9,897 nucleotides of DNA from Candidatus Tectimicrobiota bacterium (GTDB lineage: Bacteria; JACPSX01). The stretch lies in contig JACPSX010000051.1 in the NCBI GenBank assembly GCA_016193065.1, forward strand, positions 1-9,897, read 5' to 3'. The position numbers were made by a program, and so were the translations under genes. The first letter of the stretch is position 1, and each line of letters begins with the position of its first letter. The notes under the pieces were generated by a model, which had not been told where the DNA came from, did no database searches, and saw only the letters and a program-made list of their open reading frames with translations. Below, piece after piece: positions 1 through 6,086 of the stretch.

Positions 1-1084
1 CGAGCATCTTCCCCATGCTTTGCAGATCATGGGGAGCGGCTCCCCGGGATTGCAGAAGCTCCCGCAAAGCGCCCTCTTGCTGGAGGACGGAGTCGGGAAC
101 TCCGCCAATCTCCTTTAGCGCTCCCAGAAACGTGGCCCGCTTCCATGGCCGGGTGAGATCCACAGAGGTTCCTTGATAATCAAACTGCAACCCACCGCAG
201 GCTTGCCGGGCGGAAGCGCTGATGAGCTCTTCCACAAAATCCATCATCTCCCGGTAGTCGGAATAGGCGGTGTAAAACTCCAGCATCGTGAATTCCGGAT
301 TGTGCTGGCTCGATACCCCCTCGTTGCGAAAATTGCGATTGATCTCGAATACCCGGTCGTAGCCCCCGACCACCAAGCGCTTCAGGTAAAGTTCCGGGGC
401 AATGCGCAGGTAGAGGTCCATGTTCAAGGCGTTGTGGTGGGTGACGAAGGGACGCGCCGCCGCCCCTCCGGCCACGGTCTGCATCATCGGGGTCTCGACT
501 TCCAGGTATCCCCGGGAGAGGAGGAACTCGCGAATCTTGTGGATGATCGCGCTGCGCCGCTGAAAGACCTCGCGCACCTGGGGATTCACGATCAGATCCA
601 CGTAGCGCTGCCGATAGCGGATCTCCACGTCTTTGAGCCCGTGCCACTTTTCCGGCAAAGGCCGCAGGGATTTGCTGAGGAGAGTGACCTCCCGGGCCGC
701 CAGAGTCAACTCCCCCGTCCGGGTCCGGAAAGGTTTCCCCCGAACCCCGATGAAATCACCGATGTCCAGAATCCTGGCCAGGCTCCGGTAGTTTTGCTCC
801 CCCAGCTCATCGGAGCGCAGGTAAATCTGAACCGCTCCGCTGCCATCCCGGATGTGGCAAAAGGAGCTGCGGCCGTGGCTACGGTAAGACATGACGCGGC
901 CGGCCACCACAAACTCGGCGGAAAGCTGCTCGAGCCCTTCGGCGCTCAGGGCGGTCACTTGCTCGACCAAGCCGGAGATGCTGGAGGTGGTTTTAAACCG
1001 GTTTACGTAAGCGGGGTCCCCGCGGGATTGCAGATCCTCCAGCTTGATCAGCCGTTGCTTCATCAAATCACTGAATTCATCCAC
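1..1084 (-). CDS. lysS: Lysine--tRNA ligase, class II (partial, C-terminus beyond window)
   Basis: Charges tRNA(Lys) with lysine in the cytoplasm, using ATP. The window holds 361 codons of a protein normally about 490-510 residues long. The N-terminal OB-fold anticodon-binding domain spans roughly residues 57-155. The class II catalytic core follows: motif 1 lies around 184-201 (REFLSSRGYLEVETPMM), and motif 2 contains FRNEG at 252-256 followed by HNPEF at 261-265, a LysRS hallmark. Motif 3 lies past the left edge. I chose the GTG at 1084 because an AGGGGG-type ribosome site lies just upstream and because the resulting N-terminus (DEFSDLMKQRLIKLEDL) matches the usual LysRS start; an in-frame ATG seven codons downstream (1063) is the alternative. 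The gene follows prfB on the same strand with a 110-nt gap that contains its own promoter-like sequence. Family assignment is very secure; the truncation is only the window edge. Confidence 0.97.
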   Translation of the reverse strand, partial: MDEFSDLMKQRLIKLEDLQSRGDPAYVNRFKTTSSISGLVEQVTALSAEGLEQLSAEFVVAGRVMSYRSHGRSSFCHIRDGSGAVQIYLRSDELGEQNYRSLARILDIGDFIGVRGKPFRTRTGELTLAAREVTLLSKSLRPLPEKWHGLKDVEIRYRQRYVDLIVNPQVREVFQRRSAIIHKIREFLLSRGYLEVETPMMQTVAGGAAARPFVTHHNALNMDLYLRIAPELYLKRLVVGGYDRVFEINRNFRNEGVSSQHNPEFTMLEFYTAYSDYREMMDFVEELISASARQACGGLQFDYQGTSVDLTRPWKRATFLGALKEIGGVPDSVLQQEGALRELLQSRGAAPHDLQSMGKML

Positions 1085-1113
1085 AGTCCGCCCCCTGACT
1101 TCTCCATCCCCGC

Positions 1114-1135
1114 GCTGTCCCCGGCCCGGGGCAGC
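1114..1135 (-). other. GC-rich hairpin in lysS leader
   Basis: An imperfect inverted repeat (GCTG, one mismatch, then CCC against GGG, closing with CAGC) lies between the predicted lysS promoter and its ribosome site, about 30 nt before the GTG start. It has no following T-run, so it does not look like a terminator. It could shape the leader of the lysS transcript or be chance pairing in GC-rich DNA. No T-box features are visible. Confidence 0.3.
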
Positions 1136-1149
1136 GGGAGTTCCACAGG

Positions 1150-1178
1150 ACTATAGCCGCCGGCCGCGACCCGGTCAA
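1150..1178 (-). promoter_or_regulatory. Predicted sigma70-type promoter for lysS
   Basis: On the minus strand TTGACC (-35, 1178-1173) is followed by a 17-nt spacer and TATAGT (-10, 1155-1150); each box matches five of six consensus bases. Transcription would start near 1143, giving a leader of about 60 nt before the lysS GTG. The promoter sits just after the prfB stop, so lysS could be transcribed alone as well as by read-through from prfB. Confidence 0.6.
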
Positions 1179-1194
1179 GACAAATGCCTTGAAA

Positions 1195-2314
1195 CTAAAG
1201 GGAACCATCGGATGCGGGGTACTGGCAACTGAGCAGATACGCTTCAATGAAGGGGTCCAGCGCTCCGTCGAGAACGGCATCGACATTACCAACCTCCACC
1301 TGGGTGCGGTGATCCTTCACCAACTGATAGGGATGGAGCGTGTAAGACCGGATCTGACTGCCGAAGCCGATTTCCTTCTTCCCCGAGTGGAGTTCATCCA
1401 TTTTTTCCTGGCGCTTCTGCTTTTCCAGCTCGTAGAGGCGGGCCTTCAGCACCTTGAGAGCAAAGGATCGGTTCTTGTGCTGAGAGCGCTCATTTTGCGA
1501 CTGCACCACGATCCCCGTCGGAATATGAGTAATCCGCACCGCGGAATCGGTCACATTGACGTGCTGCCCTCCGGCGCCGCTGGATCGGAAAGTGTCGATC
1601 CGCAAGTCAGCCTCATTAATCTCGATTTTAATCTCATCCTCGATGTCGGGATACACAAAGACGGAGGCAAAGGAAGTGTGCCGCCGGTGATTGGCATCGA
1701 AGGGGGAAATGCGCACCAGACGGTGAACACCGTTTTCCGCTTTCAGGTAGCCAAAGGCATTTTCGCCGCTCACCGTCAATGTGGCCGACTTGACCCCCGC
1801 TTCTTCCCCCGGTTGCCAGTCCAATACCTGGGGGCGACACCCGTGCCGTTCGGCCCACCGTACGTACATACGGGCCAGCATCTGAGCCCAGTCTTGAGAC
1901 TCCGTGCCGCCCGCCCCCGAGTGGATCATCATGATGGCATCGCAATGATCGTTCTCCTCATGGAGGAGAGTCTCTATCTCAAACCGGGTCACGGATTCCA
2001 CGAGCGGGGAAAGCTGTTGATCGACTTCTTCCAGTAAAGCAGTCTCCCCTTCACTCTCCATGAGGTCGACGAGTTCCCGTAGGTGATCCGAGTCCTCTTT
2101 CAATCGCTCCCAGCGTTCCACAATCCTCTGCAGGTGGGATCTTTCCTTGAGAATTTCCTTGGCTTTCTCGGGGTCGCTCCACAACTCTCCCCCGGCTGTC
2201 TGGGCCTCGACGGCCGCCAGGCGGGACCTCAACCGGTCGATGTCAAAGTCGCCTCCGCAGCCCGTCGAGGCGGGCATGAAGGCCTTCCAGTGCGGTTCTT
2301 GTTTCTTCGAGCAT
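1195..2314 (-). CDS. prfB: Peptide chain release factor 2, programmed +1 frameshift
   Basis: RF2 ends translation at UGA and UAA by triggering peptidyl-tRNA hydrolysis in the ribosome. The true product is made from two frames: 23 codons from the ATG at 2314 (MLEETRTALEGLHARLDGLRRRL), an in-frame TGA at 2245-2243, then a +1 shift into the long frame that ends with TAG at 1195. This gives 372 residues, close to the E. coli length of 365. The stop-recognition tripeptide SPF is at 203-205 and the catalytic GGQ at 248-250, nearly the E. coli positions. AG-rich Shine-Dalgarno sequence (AAGGAGAGGGAG) precedes the ATG. The long frame is also open upstream of the shift, to an ATG at 2415, but that extension (MQGRRAASVPGSG...) does not resemble RF2 and is judged spurious. 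The downstream neighbour is lysS, a common pairing. Confidence 0.97.
2242..2256 (-). promoter_or_regulatory. prfB: prfB programmed +1 frameshift site with internal Shine-Dalgarno
   Basis: Reading the minus strand, GGAGG (2256-2252), a 3-nt spacer CGA, then CTT TGA C (2248-2242). This is the classic RF2 autoregulatory cassette: when RF2 is scarce the ribosome pauses at UGA, the internal Shine-Dalgarno pairs with 16S rRNA, and the tRNA(Leu) on CUU slips to UUU so that reading resumes at GAC (Asp). When RF2 is plentiful, the TGA terminates a 23-residue peptide. Slip site, stop, following C and 3-nt spacing all match the E. coli arrangement. Confidence 0.95.
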
Positions 2315-2357
2315 TTCTCTCCCTCTCCTTTCCAATTCCTATGATCAGCGCGGACCG

Positions 2358-2388
2358 CCGGGAACTGGCACACTCTTCCGCTTCCCGG
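2358..2388 (-). repeat. Inverted repeat upstream of prfB
   Basis: A perfect 7-bp inverted repeat, CCGGGAA against TTCCCGG, with a 17-nt loop, lies 44 nt upstream of the prfB ATG. It has no U-tract, so it is not an obvious terminator. It may be an mRNA leader element or chance. Confidence 0.35.
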
Positions 2389-2405
2389 GACAGACGCCGC
2401 CCGCC

Positions 2406-2419
2406 GGCCTTGCAAGGCC
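2406..2419. repeat. 14-bp perfect palindrome after the HNH stop
   Basis: GGCCTTGCAAGGCC is its own reverse complement and begins two bases after the HNH gene stop codon. As RNA it would form only a short hairpin (no unpaired loop unless the centre opens) and no T-run follows. It might be a protein-binding site, a weak terminator or a coincidence. The rest of the 107-nt spacer between HNH and prfB shows no clear promoter. Confidence 0.35.
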
Positions 2420-2421
2420 CC

Positions 2422-3024
2422 TCAGCGAGGACCCGATCTCGAGTACAGGTATTTCTTCCAGCTTTCCCAGAGAGACCTGGGGACGAGGCTTGGGTTCGCG
2501 TAGAACAACGGAACCTGGGGCTCGCGGGGAGGCCGGAGAAGGGTGAGTCCCGATTCAAGCAAAGTCCGGTTTCCCTTGCGCAAATTGCAGCGCTTGCAGG
2601 CCACGACCATGTTTTCCCAGCCGGTGCGCCCTCCCCGGGATTTCGGGATCACATGGTCCACGGTCAGATCCCGCCCGGAATGACCGCAGTACTGGCAGGT
2701 GTTGTTATCGCGGCGAAAGACGTTCTTCTTGCTGAAGGAAATCCGGTGCCGGTAGGGGCGCCGGATGAAGTGGGCCGTGCGAATCACCGCGGGCATCATG
2801 ATGGTCAGCGAAGGGGATCGGATCGGCAGGCCGTCAGACTCGACATTTTCGGCTCTGCCGCTCAGAATCATGGTCACAGCCCTGCGGCCGGAGCAAAAGT
2901 GGATCGGTTCGTAAGAGTGACTGAGCACCAAAACCTTGTATGAGTCGAGGCTACTACTAGAGAAAGCCTGGCCCTCCTCTCGATCCGGCGTCCATACGTC
3001 GGACGCGTTCACCGTGGATAACAT
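2422..3024 (-). CDS. HNH endonuclease family protein
   Basis: A 200-residue stand-alone HNH nuclease-fold protein with zinc-knuckle cysteines. The N-terminal part contains KVLVLSHSYEPIHFCSGRRAV (about 30-50), typical of a broadly distributed bacterial HNH family. The nuclease motif spans about 110-152: CxxC at 110/113, the DH pair at 123-124, an Asn at 138 within WEN, and a second CxxC at 143/146 followed by NLRKGN, where the last Asn takes the place of the third HNH histidine. It presumably cuts DNA with a divalent metal ion; the biological target is not known for this family. The ATG at 3024 overlaps a predicted -10 box, so translation may really begin downstream; a GAGGAGG near 2980 has no in-frame start codon at normal spacing. 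Upstream of prfB by 107 nt, same strand. No restriction, toxin or mobile-element partner is visible nearby. Confidence 0.88.
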   Translation of the reverse strand: MLSTVNASDVWTPDREEGQAFSSSSLDSYKVLVLSHSYEPIHFCSGRRAVTMILSGRAENVESDGLPIRSPSLTIMMPAVIRTAHFIRRPYRHRISFSKKNVFRRDNNTCQYCGHSGRDLTVDHVIPKSRGGRTGWENMVVACKRCNLRKGNRTLLESGLTLLRPPREPQVPLFYANPSLVPRSLWESWKKYLYSRSGPR

Positions 3025-3049
3025 TACAGGAAATACTTTTCCCTGTCAA
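3021..3049 (-). promoter_or_regulatory. Predicted promoter for the HNH (and possibly prfB) gene
   Basis: Minus strand: perfect TTGACA (-35, 3049-3044), a 17-nt spacer, and TAATGT (-10, 3026-3021), which keeps the three most conserved bases (T, A, final T). The -10 covers the first annotated ATG (3024-3022). A small inverted repeat, GGAAA-4-TTTCC (3029-3042), fills the spacer and could be an operator. Being just upstream, this promoter may drive HNH-prfB together. Confidence 0.5.
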
Positions 3050-3069
3050 CCGGACCCCGGCGCTATAAT
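3043..3069 (+). promoter_or_regulatory. Predicted promoter for the PBP1A gene
   Basis: Plus strand: a perfect TATAAT at 3064-3069 with a CTGTCA -35 (four of six matches) at 3043-3048 and a short 15-nt spacer. Its -35 overlaps the -35 of the divergent HNH promoter, so the two probably exclude or influence each other. Transcription would start near 3076, about 60 nt before the PBP start codon. Confidence 0.5.
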
Positions 3070-3134
3070 CAGGGCACTGCCTGATCTCTCAACCGCGCTC
3101 CGCCACGGATCCGGCAGGGAGGAACAGGCTGTGA

Positions 3135-5060
3135 GTGAACCCAATCCAATGGAGTCGTGACCGGGTGAACCGAAAGCTTATCTTGCTCTATGGAGGCATT
3201 CTCTTCCTGGCCGTCGTGGCCGGCTCGATTGCCGGTCTCCTGTCGGCCTACCTGCGCGATCTGCCCGAAATTTCCACCCTGGAGAGATACCGTCCAAGCG
3301 CTCTGACCACGGTTTATGCCCACACCGGCGAACCCATCGGGGAGTTTTACCAGGAGCGCAGGGTGGTCGTCCCCCTGCAGAAGATCCCGCGCATCCTGCG
3401 GCAGGCGGTCTTGGCCAGCGAGGACGCCCGCTTCTACGAACACGAAGGGGTCGATCTGCAGGGGATCCTGCGCGCCCTCTGGTCCGACCTGAGGGCTCGG
3501 CGCATTGTCGAGGGAGGAAGCACAATTACCCAGCAATTGACCCGGCAGTTGTTTCTGTCTCCCGAGAAGAGCCTGGGGCGCAAGATCAAGGAAGCCATTC
3601 TCTCCCTGCAAATCGAAACCCGCCACGCCAAGGACGAGATTTTGGAGTTCTATTTGAATCAGGTCTACTTCGGCAGCGGGGCCTACGGAGTCGAAGCCGC
3701 GTCCCGCACCTACTTCGGCAAGAGAGCCGCGGACCTGAACCTGGGCGAGGCCGCCCTCATCGCGGGTCTCCCAAAAGCTCCCTCCCAGTTTTCGCCGTTT
3801 CTTAACCCGGAACGGGCCCGGGAGAGACAGCGCTACGTCCTGGGTCGCATGCTCGCCCTGGGAATGATCACCCGGGAACAGGCTGCAGAGGCGTCGGCAG
3901 CACCGCTGTCCCTCGTCAGCCCCACACCGACGGTTCTGGCTGCCCATTTCGTGGAAGGCATCCGCCAGGAACTCCAGGACAAAGTGGGCCCGCAAAAACT
4001 CTACCGGGGAGGGTTGAAAGTTTACACGACTCTGGACGCCTCCCTGCAGCGGGCCGCCCAGGAAGCGCTGGAAAAAGGGGTCACGGACCTGGAGCGCAGG
4101 CAAGCCGGTTACCGGCGTCGCATGAAGCCCTCGCCCCCTCCCGTGGAGGGAGCTCTGGTGGCCATTGATCCCAAGACCGGCTACATTCGGGCTCTGGTGG
4201 GTGGACGGGATTTCCGGCAGAGCCAGTTCAACCGGGTCACACAGGCCCTGCGGCAACCAGGCTCGGCCTTCAAGCCGTTTATTTACGCCGCCGCCCTGAG
4301 CAGCGGTTATTCCCCCGATGACCTGCTTCTGGACGCCCCGGTCTCCTACGTGGCGGCGCCCGGAGCCCCGCTCTGGAAGCCGGAGAACTACGACGGCAAG
4401 TTCCTGGGGCCCGTTCCCCTTCACCAGGCCCTGGCCGAATCACGCAACGTTCCGACGGTGAGGCTCCTGGAGAAAGTGGGTCCCAACAAAGTAATCGACT
4501 TGGCCCGGCGCCTGGGGATCCGCAGCCCCCTGCAGCCCTATCTCTCTTTGGCCCTGGGGTCCTCCGATCTCACGCTGCTGGAGATCACGGCCGCCTTTGC
4601 AGCTTTCGCCAACGAAGGAATCTGGATCAAGCCGGTCTCCTGGGTCAAGATCACGGATCCGGCCGGGCGGATACTGGAGGAGAGCCAGACGGAGGTGCGG
4701 GATTCAATCCCCGCCGGGCTGGCCCAGGAGATGAGCAAGCTTCTGCAAGGCGTCGTCGAGCACGGCACCGGACAATTTGCCAAGGTTCTGGGGCAGCCGG
4801 CCGCCGGGAAAACGGGCACCACCAACGATTTCGAGGACGCCTGGTTCATCGGCTACTCCGTGGGACTGGTGGCCGGAGTGTGGGTGGGATACGACGACCA
4901 TCGCCCCCTGGGAAATCGAGAAACAGGAGCCAAGGCAGCGGGTCCCATCTGGCTTGAATTCATGCAGCAGGCCCTGCGCAAGTCCCGCTCCCCTGACACT
5001 TCCCCGTCCCTCCCCGCAGTAGACTCTGCCCCCTTGCGGTCCGCAGTGCCAATGAACTGA
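3135..5060 (+). CDS. Class A penicillin-binding protein, PBP1A family (GT51 + transpeptidase)
   Basis: Bifunctional peptidoglycan synthase of 641 residues, anchored in the inner membrane with its catalytic parts outside: it polymerises lipid II into glycan chains and crosslinks the stem peptides. A short basic N-terminus is followed by one membrane helix (about 15-39). The GT51 domain shows EDARFYEHEG with catalytic Glu96, GGSTITQQ (127-134), RKIKE with Glu153, and ILEFYLNQVYFG (169-180). The transpeptidase domain shows SxxK as SAFK (Ser377, Lys380), SxN as SRN (436-438) and KTGT (559-562). It lacks the extra domain between the two modules and the long C-terminal tail of E. coli PBP1A, resembling shorter PBP1A-family proteins. 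The start is GTG 3135, 12 nt after GGGAGG; GTG 3165 is possible but would leave almost nothing before the helix. It converges on ftsY with a 23-nt gap and no terminator hairpin. Family is certain; the exact name (mrcA, ponA, pbpC type) is not. Confidence 0.95.
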   Translation: MNPIQWSRDRVNRKLILLYGGILFLAVVAGSIAGLLSAYLRDLPEISTLERYRPSALTTVYAHTGEPIGEFYQERRVVVPLQKIPRILRQAVLASEDARFYEHEGVDLQGILRALWSDLRARRIVEGGSTITQQLTRQLFLSPEKSLGRKIKEAILSLQIETRHAKDEILEFYLNQVYFGSGAYGVEAASRTYFGKRAADLNLGEAALIAGLPKAPSQFSPFLNPERARERQRYVLGRMLALGMITREQAAEASAAPLSLVSPTPTVLAAHFVEGIRQELQDKVGPQKLYRGGLKVYTTLDASLQRAAQEALEKGVTDLERRQAGYRRRMKPSPPPVEGALVAIDPKTGYIRALVGGRDFRQSQFNRVTQALRQPGSAFKPFIYAAALSSGYSPDDLLLDAPVSYVAAPGAPLWKPENYDGKFLGPVPLHQALAESRNVPTVRLLEKVGPNKVIDLARRLGIRSPLQPYLSLALGSSDLTLLEITAAFAAFANEGIWIKPVSWVKITDPAGRILEESQTEVRDSIPAGLAQEMSKLLQGVVEHGTGQFAKVLGQPAAGKTGTTNDFEDAWFIGYSVGLVAGVWVGYDDHRPLGNRETGAKAAGPIWLEFMQQALRKSRSPDTSPSLPAVDSAPLRSAVPMN

Positions 5061-5083
5061 AAACAAGCGGAGAGAGCGGCGCC

Positions 5084-6001
5084 CTACAGGATGGAATCGG
5101 CGAAAGCCTCGGGATCAAACTCTCTCAAGTCGTCCGGGGACTCCCCCACGCCTACGTAATGTACGGGGAGCCGGAACTCATCCACGATCCGCAGGAGAAT
5201 TCCGCCTTTGGCGGTGCCGTCGAGCTTGGTAACCACCAGGCCGGTGACGCCGATGGCCTCGTGAAACAGGCGCACCTGAGAGACGGCGTTTTGCCCCGTG
5301 GTGGCATCGAGGATCAGAAGTACCTCGTGGGGAGCCGTGGGGACGACCTGGCCCATGACCCGCTTGATCTTCTTGAGTTCTTCCATGAGGTTCATCTTGG
5401 TGTGAAGCCGGCCCGCGGTGTCGGCCAGTACAACCTGAGATCCCCTGGCTTTGGCGGCCTGCAGAGCATCGTAAATGACGGCGGCCGGATCCGCCCCGCT
5501 CTGATGCTTGACGACCTGGGCCCGGGCCCTCTCTCCCCAGATCTCCAGCTGTTCAATCGCTGCCGCTCGAAACGTGTCGCCGGCGGCCAGGAGGACAGCA
5601 GACCCCTCGTCCACCCAACGCTTGGCCAGCTTGCCGATCGTAGTGGTTTTCCCGACCCCGTTGACCCCGACCACCATGATGACTCGCGGAGCCTGCGGGC
5701 ACGGGCCGGGAGCGGGCACTCCCTGGGAGAGAATCTCCACCAGGATGCGGCGCAGGATTTCCTTGAGATCGCAAGCCTCCCGAATTCCTTCCCGGGCCGC
5801 TTTCTCCTGCAGCCGAGCAACAATGTTGCCCGCCGTCTGAGGACCCACGTCCGCCAGGATGAGCGCCTCCTCCAGCTCCTCCAGCAACTCCTGATCAAGG
5901 CGGCGGCCCGCCACTCCCCGCAGCCAGTCCAGGCGACTTTGCAGGTTCTGGCGGGTTTTCGCCAGCCCCTGTTTCCAGCGGTCCAAAAAGGCCAGTGCCA
6001 T
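5084..6001 (-). CDS. ftsY: Signal recognition particle receptor FtsY
   Basis: SRP-type GTPase that docks ribosome-nascent-chain-SRP complexes at the inner membrane so that membrane proteins are inserted co-translationally through SecYEG. The 305-residue protein has the helical N domain (about 1-95) and the G domain: P-loop GVNGVGKT (112-119), DTFRAAA (142-148), DTAGR (194-198), TKLD (258-261) and the closing GVGESPDDLREFDPEAF (284-300). DTFRAAA and FDPEAF mark it as FtsY rather than Ffh, and there is no methionine-rich M domain. It lacks the long acidic A domain found in E. coli, as in many bacteria; the N-terminal amphipathic stretch (ALAFLDRWKQGLAKTRQNL) probably binds membrane. The ATG at 6001 is chosen because GGAAGG lies 7 nt upstream; an in-frame TTG at 6058 has no such support. 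It follows smc by 85 nt and is probably co-transcribed with it. Confidence 0.96.
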   Translation of the reverse strand: MALAFLDRWKQGLAKTRQNLQSRLDWLRGVAGRRLDQELLEELEEALILADVGPQTAGNIVARLQEKAAREGIREACDLKEILRRILVEILSQGVPAPGPCPQAPRVIMVVGVNGVGKTTTIGKLAKRWVDEGSAVLLAAGDTFRAAAIEQLEIWGERARAQVVKHQSGADPAAVIYDALQAAKARGSQVVLADTAGRLHTKMNLMEELKKIKRVMGQVVPTAPHEVLLILDATTGQNAVSQVRLFHEAIGVTGLVVTKLDGTAKGGILLRIVDEFRLPVHYVGVGESPDDLREFDPEAFADSIL

Positions 6002-6014
6002 CTCGCTCCCTTCC

Positions 6015-6049
6015 AGAATCGTTGATTCTCGGATTCTCGCCCCAGCGAG
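6015..6049 (-). repeat. Hairpins and tandem 8-bp repeat between smc and ftsY
   Basis: In the 85-nt spacer there are two stem-loops: AGAATC-3-GATTCT (6015-6029, 6-bp stem) and CTCGC-4-GCGAG (6036-6049). GATTCTCG is repeated in tandem at 6024-6031 and 6032-6039, so the first arm could pair with either copy. The elements lie just before the ftsY ribosome site. An 8-bp direct repeat (CCCCGATC) also occurs at 6059-6066 and 6080-6087. None has a T-run, so they look like processing or translation-tuning structures in a shared mRNA, or chance. Confidence 0.4.
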
Positions 6050-6086
6050 GAGACGCAACCCCGATCGCTTCCGGTTCAGCCCCGAT

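Noticed and set aside
173-1156. 327-codon plus-strand frame opposite lysS
   Set aside because: Antisense to intact LysRS motifs and extends into the lysS promoter; no sensible protein.
1189-2037. 282-codon plus-strand frame opposite prfB
   Set aside because: Antisense to the RF2 SPF/GGQ region; shadow frame.
2083-2943. 286-codon plus-strand frame opposite prfB start and the HNH gene
   Set aside because: Spans two genes and their spacer on the other strand, without a ribosome site or recognisable domain.
2936-3160. 74-codon plus-strand frame across the divergent promoter region
   Set aside because: Runs through both predicted promoters and overlaps the HNH and PBP starts; only its last nine codons are discussed as a possible leader.
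3069-4424. 451-codon open frame on the minus strand opposite the PBP gene
   Set aside because: Antisense to a gene with all PBP catalytic motifs; residue content is low-complexity and typical of a shadow frame.
5061-5083. Bidirectional terminator between the converging PBP and ftsY genes
   Set aside because: The 23-nt gap has neither an inverted repeat nor a T-run on either strand.
5159-6025. 288-codon plus-strand frame opposite ftsY
   Set aside because: Antisense to the complete set of FtsY GTPase motifs.
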